Of a stretch of 63,660 nt of DNA, positions 16,760 to 26,695 are shown one piece after another. The number at the start of each line of letters is the position of its first letter. The stretch's first letter is position 1. The notes under the pieces were generated by a model. That model did not search any database and was not told the DNA's origin. It saw only the letters and a list, made by a program, of their open reading frames with translations. Source of the stretch: Paracoccaceae bacterium. GTDB lineage: Bacteria > Pseudomonadota > Alphaproteobacteria > Rhodobacterales > Rhodobacteraceae. Both the position numbers and the translations under genes were made by a program. The stretch is taken from positions 1 to 63,660 of the forward strand of contig JAOADN010000009.1 of NCBI GenBank assembly GCA_026417295.1, given 5' to 3'.

Positions 16760-17608
16760 ATGGCTATGCTGAGTTTCGAGCGGAAGTACCGCGTGCCGGG
16801 CGGCACGCTGGTCGGGGGGTCGCTGTTCGACTTCTGGGTGGGGCCGTTCTATGTAGGCTTCTTCGGGGTGACGACCATCTTCTTCGCCGCCCTCGGCACG
16901 ATCCTGATCTTCTACGGGACGGCGATGGAAGGGGTGTGGAACCCCTGGCTGATCTCGATCGACCCGCCGCCGGTGGAAATGGGCCTGGCCATGGCGCCCC
17001 TCGACAACGGCGGCATCTGGCAGCTGGTGACGATCTGCGCGATCGGTGCCTTCGTCAGCTGGGCGCTGCGCGAGGTGGAGATCGCCCGCAAGCTGGGGAT
17101 GGGGCTGCATGTGCCCATCGCGTTCAGCGTGGCGATCCTCGCCTACGTGACGCTCGTCGTCATCCGGCCCCTGCTGATGGGAGCCTGGGGCTACGGCTTT
17201 CCCTACGGCATCTGGACGCATCTCGATTGGGTGTCGAATACCGGCTACACCTTCGGCAACTTCCACTACAACCCGGCCCACATGATCGCGGTGAGCTTCT
17301 TCTTCACCACCTGTCTGGCGCTGGCGTTGCACGGGTCGCTGATCCTGTCGGCCGCGAACCCCGAAAAGGGCCGGACGATGCGGACGCCGGACCACGAGGA
17401 CACCTATTTCCGCGATCTGATCGGCTATTCGGTGGGCACGCTGGGGATCCACAGGCTGGGCCTGCTCCTGGCGCTGAACGCGGCCTTCTGGTCGGCCGTC
17501 TGCATCGTGATCTCGGGCACGATCTGGTTCGACGAGTGGGTCGTCTGGTGGAACTGGTGGCTGAACCTGCCCTGGTGGGCCGGTGTCGCAGGGGGCGTCA
17601 ATGGCTGA
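16760..17608 (+). CDS. pufL: Photosynthetic reaction centre L subunit
   Basis: 282-aa L subunit with five membrane helices, starting [20 protein letters not shown]. Cofactor-binding segments are present: [20 protein letters not shown] with bacteriochlorophyll His ligands, [20 protein letters not shown] including the Fe-ligand histidine region, and [17 protein letters not shown] at the QB site. The frame extends upstream but ATG 16760 is the family start. Its last 8 bp overlap pufM. Confidence 0.98.
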   Translation: MAMLSFERKYRVPGGTLVGGSLFDFWVGPFYVGFFGVTTIFFAALGTILIFYGTAMEGVWNPWLISIDPPPVEMGLAMAPLDNGGIWQLVTICAIGAFVSWALREVEIARKLGMGLHVPIAFSVAILAYVTLVVIRPLLMGAWGYGFPYGIWTHLDWVSNTGYTFGNFHYNPAHMIAVSFFFTTCLALALHGSLILSAANPEKGRTMRTPDHEDTYFRDLIGYSVGTLGIHRLGLLLALNAAFWSAVCIVISGTIWFDEWVVWWNWWLNLPWWAGVAGGVNG

Positions 17609-18524
17609 ATATCAGAACATCTTCTCGCAGGTGCAGGTCTTCGGCGAGCCCGAAACGGGTGTGACCGAGGATGTGGAGACCTGGAAGCGCCTCAGCGGCA
17701 CCGGGAGGTGGGACATCCTCGGCTGGCTGGGGAATGCGCAGATCGGTCCGGTCTACCTCGGGTCGCTCGGGGTCCTGTCGCTGGCAGCCGGCGCCACCTG
17801 GTTCGTGATGGTCGGCATGTGGTTCTGGCATCAGGCGGGCTTCAACCCCGTCGTGTTCCTGCGTGACCTCTTCTGGTTCTCGCTGGATCCGCCGCCGCCG
17901 GAATACGGCCTGGGCATCGCCCCGATCGCCGAGGGTGGATACTGGCAGATCGCCTCGCTCTTCCTGCTCATCTCGGTCTGGGCCTGGTGGGCACGGACCT
18001 ACCTTCGCGCCAAGGCGCTGGGGATGGGCAAGCATGTCGCCTGGGCCTTCCTGTCGGCGATCTGGCTGTTCATGGTGCTGGGCTTCTTCCGGCCGATCCT
18101 CATGGGGTCCTGGTCGGAGGCCGTTCCCTACGGCATCTTCAGCCATCTCGACTGGACGAACCTGTTCTCGCTCACGCACGGGAACCTGTTCTACAACCCG
18201 TTCCACGGGCTCTCCATCGCCTTCCTCTACGGATCGGCGCTGCTGTTTGCGATGCACGGGGCGACGATCCTTGCCGTCAGCCGGTTCGGCGGGGACCGCG
18301 AGCTCGAGCAGATCGTCGATCGCGGAACGGCCGCCGAACGGGCGGCGCTGTTCTGGCGCTGGACGATGGGCTTCAACGCGACGATGGAGGGCATCCACCG
18401 CTGGGCCTGGTGGATGGCCGTGCTGTGCACGCTGACCGGCGGGATCGGCATCCTGCTTTCCGGGACGGTTGTCGACAACTGGTACGTATGGGCGCAGGAC
18501 CACGGCTACGCGCCGGTGAACTGA
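17601..18524 (+). CDS. pufM: Photosynthetic reaction centre M subunit
   Basis: 307-aa M subunit, partner of PufL, starting [20 protein letters not shown]. It has five transmembrane helices, [20 protein letters not shown], the [20 protein letters not shown] chlorophyll-binding segment and [17 protein letters not shown] with the Fe-ligand His. The C-terminus ends soon after [10 protein letters not shown], with no extension of the kind found where a PufC tetraheme cytochrome docks, in keeping with the absence of pufC. Confidence 0.98.
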   Translation: MAEYQNIFSQVQVFGEPETGVTEDVETWKRLSGTGRWDILGWLGNAQIGPVYLGSLGVLSLAAGATWFVMVGMWFWHQAGFNPVVFLRDLFWFSLDPPPPEYGLGIAPIAEGGYWQIASLFLLISVWAWWARTYLRAKALGMGKHVAWAFLSAIWLFMVLGFFRPILMGSWSEAVPYGIFSHLDWTNLFSLTHGNLFYNPFHGLSIAFLYGSALLFAMHGATILAVSRFGGDRELEQIVDRGTAAERAALFWRWTMGFNATMEGIHRWAWWMAVLCTLTGGIGILLSGTVVDNWYVWAQDHGYAPVN

Positions 18525-18536
18525 AAGGGCAGAGAC

Positions 18537-18776
18537 ATGGCGGACAAGACCGAGATCCCCTATTTCAACGAACCCAGCAGGGCGATCCAGCTGCGCATCT
18601 GGGTCCTCGGCCAGATGGTCTGGGGGGCCTTCATCGCCGGCCTGCTGGTGGCGGGAATCGGCCTGACCCTCCTGGTGATCTGGGGGATCGGCCTTCTTCT
18701 GCCGCAGCAGAGCAAGGAGATGCCGTCACCCTTCGGGGCGATCGAGCTTGCGGCGCCGGCCGTCCTGCCGGCGTGA
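18537..18776 (+). CDS. pufX: PufX, reaction centre-LH1 core complex protein
   Basis: 79-aa single-span protein that opens the LH1 ring for quinone exchange; known only from Rhodobacter and close relatives. It begins MADKTEIPYFNEPSRAIQLR, with LRIWVLGQMVWGAFIAG leading into a Gly-rich helix (~residues 28-55) and the LLPQQSKEMPSPF motif afterwards, where PufX proteins share LP...P.P. The sequence is otherwise diverged, as is usual for PufX. It follows pufM by 12 bp and ends the puf operon. Confidence 0.93.
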   Translation: MADKTEIPYFNEPSRAIQLRIWVLGQMVWGAFIAGLLVAGIGLTLLVIWGIGLLLPQQSKEMPSPFGAIELAAPAVLPA

Positions 18777-18897
18777 CAAGACGCGGGCCGCGGCGGGCGA
18801 CCGGCGCGGTCACGACGAAGTTCGGGTCGGACTATGCCAGACCCGGATCCGGGGCGCGCACTTTGCCCGGTTCCCTCCCTGCTGGCAGCAGGAACCT

Positions 18898-18930
18898 GGC
18901 GCCGTGCGGCTTGCTGCACGGCGCCCTTTT
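18898..18930 (+). terminator. Terminator-like hairpin after pufX
   Basis: GGCGCCGTGC (18898-18907) pairs perfectly with GCACGGCGCC (18916-18925) around an 8-nt loop and is followed by CTTTT. A weaker hairpin (GGTTCC/GGAACC, 18869-18896) sits just before it. It lies 18 bp before the dxs start, so some read-through or a separate dxs promoter is possible. Confidence 0.75.
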
Positions 18931-18947
18931 CACCCGGGGGACAAGCG

Positions 18948-20879
18948 ATGGAGAATGACCAGGGCGCCACACCGATCCTCGACCGGGTCGCCGGCCCGGC
19001 CGACCTGCGGGCGTTGAGTGACCGCGAGCTGTCGCAGCTGGCCGACGAGGTCCGCCGCGAGGTGATCGCGGTGGTCAGCAGGACCGGCGGACACCTCGGG
19101 TCGTCCCTTGGCGTCGTCGAACTGACCGTGGCCATCCACGCCACATTCAGCGCCCCCTTCGACAAGCTGATCTGGGACGTCGGCCACCAGTGCTATCCGC
19201 ACAAGATCCTGACCGGGCGGCGCGCCAGGATGCACAGCCTGCGCCAGGGCGGCGGGATCTCGGGCTTCACCAAGCGGTCCGAGAGCGAGTTCGACCCCTT
19301 CGGCGCCGCCCATTCGTCGACCTCGATCTCGGCGGGCCTCGGCTTTGCCGTCGGCCGCGACATGGGCATGCCGACGGGCGACGTCATTGCCGTGATCGGG
19401 GACGGGGCGATCACGGCAGGCATGGCCTACGAGGCGATGAACCATGCCGGGCATCTGGGCAAGCGGCTCTTCGTCATCCTGAACGACAACGACATGTCGA
19501 TCGCGCCGCCGGTGGGTGCGCTGTCGAAATACCTGATCGACCTTCACAACTTCACGCCCTTCGCCCTTCTGAAGGGAATGGCAGAGGGGCTGGAAGCGGG
19601 CCTTCCGGGCCCGATGCGCGACGGCGCGCGGCGGGCGCGGGCCCTGGTGACCGGCATGCCGGGCGGGGGCACGCTGTTCGAGGAGCTGGGGTTCAGCTAT
19701 ATCGGGCCGGTGGACGGCCACGACATGCCGACGCTCCTGCACACGCTGCGCACGGCGCGGGCGCGGGCGTCCGGGCCGGTCCTGATCCATGCGATCATGA
19801 AGAAGGGCAAGGGCTACGCTCCGGCCGAGACCAGCGCGGACAAGTATCACGGCGTGGCGAAGTTCGACGTGGTCACCGGCGCCCAGGCCAAGGCCAGGTC
19901 CAACGCGCCAGCCTATACGAGCGTCTTCGGCAGGACGCTGACGGAGGAGGCCGCGCGCGACCCGCGGATCGTCGCGGTCACGGCGGCCATGCCATCGGGC
20001 ACCGGCCTTGACATCATGCAGAAGCGCTTCCCCGCGCGGGTCTTCGACGTGGGCATCGCCGAACAGCACGGCGTCACCTTCGCGGCCGGCATGGCGGCGG
20101 CGGGCCTGCGGCCCTTCTGCGCGATCTATTCCACGTTCCTGCAGCGGGGATTCGACCAGGTTGTGCACGACGTGGCGCTGCAGGGCCTGCCCGTGCGCTT
20201 CGCGATCGACCGGGCGGGCCTGGTGGGCGCAGATGGCGCGACCCATGCGGGTGCCTTCGACGTAGCCTGTCTGGCGAACCTTCCCGGCATGGTCGTGATG
20301 GCCGCGGGCGACGAGGCGGAACTGGTGCACATGGTCGCCACAGCAGCGGCCTTCGACGCGGGACCGATCGCCTTCCGCTATCCGCGCGGCGAGGGCGTCG
20401 GGGTGGAACTGCCCGAACGTGGCCGGATCCTCGACATCGGCAAGGGGCGGGTCCTGCGCGAGGGCGGCGCCGCAGCGATCCTGTCCTTCGGGGCGCATCT
20501 CGGCGAATGCCTGATGGCGGCCGAGGAGCTGGCGGCGGACGGTCTTGCGGTCACGGTGGCGGACGCAAGATTTGCCAAGCCGCTGGATACTGCGCTTCTG
20601 GCGCAGCTTGTCCGTCACCACCCGCTGGTCGTGACGGTCGAGCAGGGCTCCACCGGAGGCTTCGGCGCGCAGGTCCTGCATCACGTGGCCAATGCGGGGT
20701 TGCTGGACGACGGGCGCTGCCGGCTGCGGACGATGACGCTGCCTGACCGTTACATCGAACAGGCCTCGCCCGAGGCGATGTATGCCGATGCCGGCCTGAC
20801 CTCTGCCCACATCGCGGCCCTGGTCCGTCGCGCGCTGGGGCAGGCGGCGGACGACAGGCCGCGGCTCAGCGTTGTCTGA
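18948..20879 (+). CDS. dxs: 1-deoxy-D-xylulose-5-phosphate synthase
   Basis: Thiamine diphosphate enzyme joining pyruvate and glyceraldehyde 3-phosphate, the entry step of the MEP isoprenoid pathway that feeds both carotenoids and the phytyl tail. The 643-aa product shows [18 protein letters not shown], the TPP-binding [17 protein letters not shown], and a transketolase-like half with [20 protein letters not shown] and [20 protein letters not shown] 18948 is preceded by GGGGGACAAG; homology starts there. A dxs directly after pufX is the Rhodobacter arrangement. Confidence 0.97.
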   Translation: MENDQGATPILDRVAGPADLRALSDRELSQLADEVRREVIAVVSRTGGHLGSSLGVVELTVAIHATFSAPFDKLIWDVGHQCYPHKILTGRRARMHSLRQGGGISGFTKRSESEFDPFGAAHSSTSISAGLGFAVGRDMGMPTGDVIAVIGDGAITAGMAYEAMNHAGHLGKRLFVILNDNDMSIAPPVGALSKYLIDLHNFTPFALLKGMAEGLEAGLPGPMRDGARRARALVTGMPGGGTLFEELGFSYIGPVDGHDMPTLLHTLRTARARASGPVLIHAIMKKGKGYAPAETSADKYHGVAKFDVVTGAQAKARSNAPAYTSVFGRTLTEEAARDPRIVAVTAAMPSGTGLDIMQKRFPARVFDVGIAEQHGVTFAAGMAAAGLRPFCAIYSTFLQRGFDQVVHDVALQGLPVRFAIDRAGLVGADGATHAGAFDVACLANLPGMVVMAAGDEAELVHMVATAAAFDAGPIAFRYPRGEGVGVELPERGRILDIGKGRVLREGGAAAILSFGAHLGECLMAAEELAADGLAVTVADARFAKPLDTALLAQLVRHHPLVVTVEQGSTGGFGAQVLHHVANAGLLDDGRCRLRTMTLPDRYIEQASPEAMYADAGLTSAHIAALVRRALGQAADDRPRLSVV

Positions 20880-20928
20880 CGGTCCTGTGACGGCGGGCCG
20901 TGACGAAGCCTGGGCGGGCAGGGGGAAC

Positions 20929-21003
20929 TGGCAGCCCGTAGGGGAGTCGAACCCCTCTTCCCAGGTTGAAAACCTGGTGTCCTAACCGATAGACGAACGG
21001 GCC
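20929..21003 (-). tRNA. tRNA-Glu (UUC)
   Basis: On the minus strand a 75-nt cloverleaf reads from GGCCCGTTCG to ACGGGCTGCCA, with encoded CCA. The anticodon stem CCAGG/CCTGG encloses the loop TTTTCAA, anticodon TTC (Glu). The T arm GGGGTTCGACTCCCC is perfect. The acceptor stem pairs GGCCCGT with ACGGGCT with one G-U at the end. It lies between dxs and recJ, pointing the same way as recJ. Confidence 0.97.
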
Positions 21004-21080
21004 GCGTCCGGTGTGGGTCCGGCTTCTAGGGCAGCGTTCCGGCCCGCGCAAGGGGGATTCTTCGCGTCGTCCGCTGCTTG

Positions 21081-22841
21081 TCACGGGGGGGGCAGGGCCG
21101 CGTCCTCGACGCGGAACTGGGCCGAGGTCCTGCCCTGCCAGGTGTTCGCCTCCAGCCGCCCGGCAAGATGCACGCGCCGTCCCCTGAGGGGTTCGAGAAA
21201 CGGTCCGAGAAGGCCGCCCGGCGGCGCATCGAAGGCGCGGAAGGCCACGGCCTCGAGCCGGGCCGACATCCCGTCCGAAACGATGAGCCTGAGATGCGAC
21301 CCTCCCATACGCCGGACGTCGCGGATCTCGGCGTCGGGAATGGCGAAGCGGGGGGCCGGTGCGCCCTGGCCGAAGGGTCCGGCGCGGGCGATGTCCTCGG
21401 CGAGGGCCAGCGTGGCCGCGGCCGGCATCATGAGGCTGTCGATCCTGAGCTCGCGCGGCCCGGCCACCCCCGCCCCCTGCCGACCCAGCAGGTCGGACAG
21501 GCGCGCCATCGCAGCATCGACCCCGGTCCGGGACACCGTCAGACCCGCGGCCATCCTGTGCCCGCCTCCCTTCAGGAGCAGGCCCTCGGCCGCGACGCGC
21601 TGGACTGCGGCCCCGAGGTCGATCCCGTCCACCGACCGGCCCGACCCCTTCCCCTCGTCGCCCGACAGCCCGATGACCACGGCCGGTCGGTTCGCCGCCT
21701 CCTTCAGGCGTGCGGCGACGATGCCGACCACGCCGGGGTGCCAGCCCTCGCCGGCCGCCCAGACAAGCGGGCTGTCCAGTCCGCGCGCCTCGGCCTGGGC
21801 GAGGGCCGCGTCGCGCACCCGGTCCTCGATCAGGCGCCGTTCCTCGTTCAGCCTGTCAAGCCTTTCGGCGAGGGCCGCCGCTTCGTGCGGATCGTCCGTG
21901 GCCAGAAGCCTCGCCCCGAGATCGGCGGCGCCGATCCGGCCTCCGGCATTGACACGCGGGCCGAGCAGGAAGCCGAGCGCGTAGACGTCAGGCGCGCGGT
22001 CGAGCCGGGCGACGTCTGCAAGCGCCCGAAGGCCGGGCCGGTCACGCCGCGCCATCACCTTTAGACCGAGGCGCACGAACGCCCGGTTGACGCCGGTGAG
22101 CGGGGCGACATCGGCCACGGTAGCCAGCGCGACAAGATCCAGCATCGCCATCAGGTCGGGCCCGGCGATCCCTTCGGCCCGCAGCAGGCGGTTGGCCTCG
22201 ACCAGCATCAGGAAAACGACCGAGGCGGCGCAGAGATGGCCGAGGGTGCCATCCTCGTCCTGGCGGTTGGGGTTCACGACGGCGAGCGCCGGAGGCAGCG
22301 TCTCTGACCCGAGATGGTGATCGAGGATCACGACATCCGCGCCCTTCGCCGCCGCCACCGGCGCATGGCTGAGGGTTCCGCAGTCGACGCAGAGGATGAG
22401 GTCATGGGCGGCGGCCAGCGCCGCCATCGCCGGGACGTTCGGGCCATATCCCTCGTCGATCCGGTCGGGTATGTAGAGCGTGGCCGCATGTCCCATCGCG
22501 CGAAGCCAGGTCAGAACCAGCGCAGCCGAGGATCCGCCATCGACGTCATAGTCGGCGAAGACGGCGATGCGTTCTCGGTTCTTCAGGGCGCTGACGAAGC
22601 GGGCTGCGGCAAGCTGCATGTCCTTCAGGGACCTGGGATCGGGCAGGAGCTCGCGGATCTGCGGCTCGAGGAAGGACGCGGCCTCGCCGGGGCTGACGCC
22701 GCGCGCGGCCAGGATGCGGGCCAGGGGCAGGGGAAGTCCGGTATCGCGGGCGAGCGCATCGGCGAGCCGTTCGGCCTCGGGTGCGGGGCCGGTCCAGCAG
22801 CGCCCGGTGGCAGAGACTTCGACGTTCAGGAAGGCCGGCAT
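21081..22841 (-). CDS. recJ: Single-stranded-DNA-specific 5'-3' exonuclease RecJ
   Basis: DHH-family exonuclease acting in RecF-pathway recombination and mismatch repair. It is 586 aa, normal length. DHH motifs are visible: FADYDVDGGSSAALVLTWL near residue 95, ILCVDCG near 150, and VVILDHHLGSETLPPALAVV near 170; DHHA1 follows with WHPGVVGIVAARLKEA, and the C-terminal half carries KGGGHRMAAGL and an OB-fold. The start at 22841 is the first in-frame ATG. The VOC gene upstream ends 44 bp away, suggesting a leftward run hom-glpX-VOC-recJ. Confidence 0.96.
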   Translation of the reverse strand: MPAFLNVEVSATGRCWTGPAPEAERLADALARDTGLPLPLARILAARGVSPGEAASFLEPQIRELLPDPRSLKDMQLAAARFVSALKNRERIAVFADYDVDGGSSAALVLTWLRAMGHAATLYIPDRIDEGYGPNVPAMAALAAAHDLILCVDCGTLSHAPVAAAKGADVVILDHHLGSETLPPALAVVNPNRQDEDGTLGHLCAASVVFLMLVEANRLLRAEGIAGPDLMAMLDLVALATVADVAPLTGVNRAFVRLGLKVMARRDRPGLRALADVARLDRAPDVYALGFLLGPRVNAGGRIGAADLGARLLATDDPHEAAALAERLDRLNEERRLIEDRVRDAALAQAEARGLDSPLVWAAGEGWHPGVVGIVAARLKEAANRPAVVIGLSGDEGKGSGRSVDGIDLGAAVQRVAAEGLLLKGGGHRMAAGLTVSRTGVDAAMARLSDLLGRQGAGVAGPRELRIDSLMMPAAATLALAEDIARAGPFGQGAPAPRFAIPDAEIRDVRRMGGSHLRLIVSDGMSARLEAVAFRAFDAPPGGLLGPFLEPLRGRRVHLAGRLEANTWQGRTSAQFRVEDAALPPP

Positions 22842-22885
22842 GGGCCGGTTGTGGCGGCCCGCCGGTCGAAAGGCAAGCCGCGCCG

Positions 22886-23794
22886 TCAGTCGCCGGTTGC
22901 CGCGAGAACGACGCGGTTTCCGTCCGGGTCCTCGGTCATCAGGCCTTCGGGCAGCGCCGTCACGGGGGCGCCTGCGTCGCGCAGCCGGTCCGCCGCCGCG
23001 GTGATGGCGCCGCGGTCCGGGACGCGGATCACGAAACGCTCGACGCCGGGCGCGCCAGGCGCGGCTGCGGGCAGGGCCTCTCCGGCCCAGGAGTTGAAGG
23101 CAATCATGTGGCCGCGCCGGCTGGTTCCGACATCACAGAAGCTGAAGGCCGGCGCGTTGCCGTTCGGCCGGAACCCCAGGACTTGCGTATAGAAACCGAA
23201 CGCACGTTCGCGCCGGTTGGTGCGGAAATGGATGTGGCCGATGAAGCTGTCGCCGGGCATCTCGCGCCGCGCAGGATGGCCGTCGGGTGCGGCGTCGGAA
23301 AGTGCGCCGAGGTCGAGAGGTTCGACGACCGACAGGATGCGTCCGTCGTTGCGCACGGCGCGCGCCATCCCGTCGGACACCTCCACCCGCCCGCGTCCGG
23401 GGGTGTCGTGGGCGATCTCGATCCCGTTGCCGTCGTCGTCGGTGAGGTAGAGGGAATCGGAGATCGTGTGATCCTGCCCGGAATGCGGGCGCCCGGCCTG
23501 GCGCAGGCGCCAGAGCATTCCGGCCAGCGCCGCGCGCGAGGTGACGTGGACCGCAACATGGAACAGCCCGACCACCGGTGCCGTGGCAGGGTCGGCGGCG
23601 CCCCCCCTGAGGGCAACAAGCGTGCGGCCGCCCACGCCGAGGCGGGCCGAGTCCGCGCTGGCCTCGAGGACAGACAGGCCCATGATGTCCCGCCAGACGC
23701 CAAGAGAGGCGGCGACGTCGCGCACGCGCAGCGTGACCTCGCCGAGATGCGTGCCATCGGGCAGGCGGCCCGTCGTGCCTTCGGTCGGGTCCAT
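22886..23794 (-). CDS. VOC-fold (glyoxalase / extradiol dioxygenase-like) protein
   Basis: 302-aa protein with two vicinal oxygen chelate modules: LGEVTLRVRDVAASLGVWRD, GLFHVAVHV and NGIEIAHDTP in the first, and FIGHIHFRTNRRERAFGFYT, RGHMIAFNSW and DPDGNRVVLAA in the second. The architecture resembles CatE/catechol-2,3-dioxygenase-like proteins; substrate cannot be assigned. The frame stays open far upstream, but ATG 23794 is chosen since the domain starts just after it and the upstream part is a shadow of glpX. glpX ends 32 bp upstream. Confidence 0.85.
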   Translation of the reverse strand: MDPTEGTTGRLPDGTHLGEVTLRVRDVAASLGVWRDIMGLSVLEASADSARLGVGGRTLVALRGGAADPATAPVVGLFHVAVHVTSRAALAGMLWRLRQAGRPHSGQDHTISDSLYLTDDDGNGIEIAHDTPGRGRVEVSDGMARAVRNDGRILSVVEPLDLGALSDAAPDGHPARREMPGDSFIGHIHFRTNRRERAFGFYTQVLGFRPNGNAPAFSFCDVGTSRRGHMIAFNSWAGEALPAAAPGAPGVERFVIRVPDRGAITAAADRLRDAGAPVTALPEGLMTEDPDGNRVVLAATGD

Positions 23795-23826
23795 CGCCTT
23801 GCCTCCGCTGTTTGCCTGGGCCAGTC

Positions 23827-24792
23827 CTACTTCACGGGCGTCCTGTATTCTATGCGCCGCACCGATCCGGTCTTGGACCGCATCAGCATCGTCTCCATCG
23901 TCACCCAGCCGGGCTCCCGCCGGATGCCCTTGAGCAGCGACCCGTTCGTCACCCCCGTCGCCGCGAAGATGACATCGCCCTGCACGAGGTCGTCGCGCGT
24001 GTAGACGCGCTCCAGATTGGTGATGCCGGCCTTGCGCGCGCGGCCCTTCTCGTCGTCGTTGCGGAACAGGAGCTTGCCGAAGAACTGGCCGCCCATGCAT
24101 TTCAGCGCCGCCGCCGCGAGGACGCCCTCGGGCGCGCCGCCGGAGCCCATGTACATGTCGATGCCGGTGATCTCGGGTTCGGCGCAATGCATCACCCCTG
24201 CGACGTCGCCGTCGGTGATCAGCCGGATCGCCGCGCCCGTCGAGCGGATCTCGGCGATGAGGGCCTCGTGCCGCGGTCGTTCGAGGACGCAGACGGTGAT
24301 GTCCTTTGTCGAGCAGCCCTTGGCCGCCGCGAGGGCAGAGACCCTTTCGGAGGGACTCATGGTCATCGTCACGGTTCCGGGTTTGAAGCCCGGCCCGATC
24401 GCGAGCTTCTCCATGTAGACGTCGGGCGCATGAAGCAGCGTGCCGCGAGGCGCCATGGCAATGACCGTCAGCGCGTTCGGCATGTCCTTCGCCGTCAGGG
24501 TCGTTCCCTCGAGCGGGTCGAGCGCGATGTCGACCTCCGGTCCGTGGCCGGTTCCCACCTGCTCGCCGATGTAGAGCATCGGCGCCTCGTCGCGTTCGCC
24601 TTCGCCGATGACGACCGTTCCCCTGATGTCCAGCAAGTTGAGCTGGGCCCGCATGGCGCTGACCGCGGCCTGGTCGGCCGCCTTCTCGTCGCCCCGCCCG
24701 ATGAGACGGGCCGAGGCGAGGGCCGCGGCCTCGCTGACCCGGGCAAGCCCGAGCGACAGGAGCCTGTCCTGGAAATCCGTGTTGCCTCCCAT
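23827..24792 (-). CDS. glpX: Class II fructose-1,6-bisphosphatase
   Basis: GlpX-type phosphatase (also seen with sedoheptulose-1,7-bisphosphatase activity) for gluconeogenesis or the Calvin cycle. The 321-aa product has VVIGEGERDEAPMLYIGEQV near residue 59, the metal-binding DIALDPLEGTTLTAKDMPNA near 87, ITDGDVAGVMHC, and IDMYMGSGGAPEGVLAAAAL. Genome neighbours hom (upstream) and recJ (downstream) are a familiar grouping in Rhodobacterales. Confidence 0.96.
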   Translation of the reverse strand: MGGNTDFQDRLLSLGLARVSEAAALASARLIGRGDEKAADQAAVSAMRAQLNLLDIRGTVVIGEGERDEAPMLYIGEQVGTGHGPEVDIALDPLEGTTLTAKDMPNALTVIAMAPRGTLLHAPDVYMEKLAIGPGFKPGTVTMTMSPSERVSALAAAKGCSTKDITVCVLERPRHEALIAEIRSTGAAIRLITDGDVAGVMHCAEPEITGIDMYMGSGGAPEGVLAAAALKCMGGQFFGKLLFRNDDEKGRARKAGITNLERVYTRDDLVQGDVIFAATGVTNGSLLKGIRREPGWVTMETMLMRSKTGSVRRIEYRTPVK

Positions 24793-24962
24793 GCGCGCCT
24801 CCGCTCACTTTCAAGCCGCGGTCTACCGCTCGCCGCGCCGGACGGGCAAGGCCGGTGGCGCTAACGCCAGCCAAACCCGCGGATGCGCCGGCCAGAGCGG
24901 CAAGGCGGCAACGCGCCCGACGGGCGCCCGGACCGGCCGGAAGTGGAGGCCAGCATCGCGCC

Positions 24963-26249
24963 TCAGACCTTCTCGATCCGGATGGCGACCGCCTCGCCAG
25001 TCAGCACGCCAGTTGCCGGCAGCCGGGACAGGGCATGGTCGATCGCGTCACGGGTGGTGGAATGGGTCACGAGGACGACCGGTGCAGAGGTGTCGGAATG
25101 CTGATACTGGCGCATCCGGTCGATCGAGATGCCTTCGTCGCCGAGGACGGTCGCGACCTTGGCCAGCGCCCCCGGCTTGTCGACGAGCGTCATGCGCAGG
25201 TAATGGGGCGCCGGCGCCGTCGCCCTGGCAGGAACCGGGTCCCTGAGCGTAGCGGCAGGCTGGCCGAAGGTGGACAGTCGCGTGCCGCGGGCGATCTCGA
25301 TCACGTCGGACATGACCGCGCTGGCGGTCGGCCCCTCTCCGGCGCCGGGCCCGCGGAGCACGATCTGTCCGACGCTGTCGCCTTCCAGCACCACCATGTT
25401 CGTGCCGCCCTGCAACTGGCCGAGCGGGCTGTCGGCCGGCACGAGGCAGGGCGACATCCGCTGTTCCAGGCCGCGCCCCGTCATCTGCGCGACCCCGAGG
25501 AGCTTGATCCGGTAGCCCATGTCGGCGGCGTGACGGATGTCCTCGATCCTGACCTTGCCGATGCCCTCGAGCTCGACGGCGGGGAAGGCGACCTTCGTGC
25601 CGTAGGCTATGGCGGCCAGGAGGCTGAGCTTGTGGCCGGCATCGATGCCGCCGACGTCGAGCTCGGGATCGGCCTCGAGATAGCCGAGCTGGCGGGCCTC
25701 CTCGAACACCGTCTCGTAGGGCAGGCCGGCACTTTCCATCCTGGTCAGGATGTAGTTGCAGGTGCCGTTCATCACACCCATGACCCGGGTGATGGCATTG
25801 CCTGCCAGCCCTTCGGTCAGCGCCTTGACGACCGGGATCCCGCCGGCCACCGCGGCCTCGAAGCGGATGACGTGACCCCTCGCCTCGGCCAACCCGGCCA
25901 GCGCCTGGCCGTGCAGGGCGAGCATCGCCTTGTTCGCCGTGACCACGTCCTTGCCGGCGGCGATCGCGGCCTCGGTCGCCTCCCGCGCCACACCGTCGGA
26001 ACCGCCGACGAGTTCGACGAACACGTCCACGTCCGCGCGTTGCGCAAGGGCGACAGGGTCGTCCTCCCATGCCAGGGCGGAAAGGTCGATGCCGCGGTCC
26101 TTCGAGCGGTCGCGGGCCGATACCGCAGCAATCTCGATGGCGCGGCCTGCCCGCGCGGCGATGAGCTCGCCATGACGCTGGACGATCCGCACGACCCCGC
26201 GCCCGACGGTGCCCAGCCCGGCGATACCTAGTCTCAGGGGGTCGGACAT
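24963..26249 (-). CDS. hom: Homoserine dehydrogenase
   Basis: NAD(P)-dependent reduction of aspartate semialdehyde to homoserine for threonine, methionine and isoleucine synthesis. 428 aa: Rossmann GIAGLGTVGRGVVRI at residues 8-22, VVTANKAMLALHG, catalytic-domain FEAAVAGGIPVVKAL and the signature GVMNGTCNYILTRM, AYLEADP-type QLGYLEADPELDVGGIDAGH, then a C-terminal ACT domain (LRMTLVDKPGALAKVATVLG) expected to give feedback control by threonine. A small G+C hairpin (24913-24927) follows on the minus strand. Confidence 0.97.
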   Translation of the reverse strand: MSDPLRLGIAGLGTVGRGVVRIVQRHGELIAARAGRAIEIAAVSARDRSKDRGIDLSALAWEDDPVALAQRADVDVFVELVGGSDGVAREATEAAIAAGKDVVTANKAMLALHGQALAGLAEARGHVIRFEAAVAGGIPVVKALTEGLAGNAITRVMGVMNGTCNYILTRMESAGLPYETVFEEARQLGYLEADPELDVGGIDAGHKLSLLAAIAYGTKVAFPAVELEGIGKVRIEDIRHAADMGYRIKLLGVAQMTGRGLEQRMSPCLVPADSPLGQLQGGTNMVVLEGDSVGQIVLRGPGAGEGPTASAVMSDVIEIARGTRLSTFGQPAATLRDPVPARATAPAPHYLRMTLVDKPGALAKVATVLGDEGISIDRMRQYQHSDTSAPVVLVTHSTTRDAIDHALSRLPATGVLTGEAVAIRIEKV

Positions 26250-26327
26250 GTGACGTCTCCGCGGGGCTTCGGCAGGCTGGCCCGGGTGTTAGCCGGTTCC
26301 CGGCGGCCTTGCAACGCGGCGGCGGCC

Positions 26328-26555
26328 CTACATCGGCATCTGCCGCAGTGCTGCGGCGCGGGCCCGAAGGGCGGCACCCTGGGCCAGGATCGCGGCGGAG
26401 GGATCTGCCGCCGGTCCGCCCTGCAGCCCGACGATCGCCTCGAACGGCAGGAGGACGGGATAGTCGTCACGGCGGGCATCAGGCGCGCAGGCGCAAAGGG
26501 CGCCGGCCAGGGCCGTCGCAGCAAGGATCCGCAGGGCATCTTCCATCCGCGACAT
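26328..26555 (-). CDS. Small putative lipoprotein
   Basis: 75-aa product beginning MSRMEDALRILAATALAGAL followed by CAC, a signal peptide with LCAC as a plausible lipobox, then a mature ~50-residue chain with YPVLLPFEAIVGLQG and an Ala/Arg-rich helix (ILAQGAALRARAAALRQM). Its layout suggests an outer-membrane lipoprotein; no family is recognised. It is encoded 78 bp upstream of hom in the same orientation. The start could also be one of two other nearby ATGs. Confidence 0.55.
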   Translation of the reverse strand: MSRMEDALRILAATALAGALCACAPDARRDDYPVLLPFEAIVGLQGGPAADPSAAILAQGAALRARAAALRQMPM

Positions 26556-26695
26556 CGCTGATGTCAGGATAGTCCGTCCTGCCCGGCCCCACAATGTCGC
26601 GGGTCGCGCGCGACAGGGCGATGTCGCTTCCCCGCGCGACCGCGCCGCCGGAACCGGCGATGGATCGCGGCCGTGAACATCCTGGAGACCGCAGC

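Noticed and set aside
10523-18536. FnrL (TTGAT-N4-ATCAA) boxes and a defined puf promoter inside bchZ
   Set aside because: No convincing FNR-type dyad was found, and RegA-type sites are too degenerate to call by eye, so none is reported.
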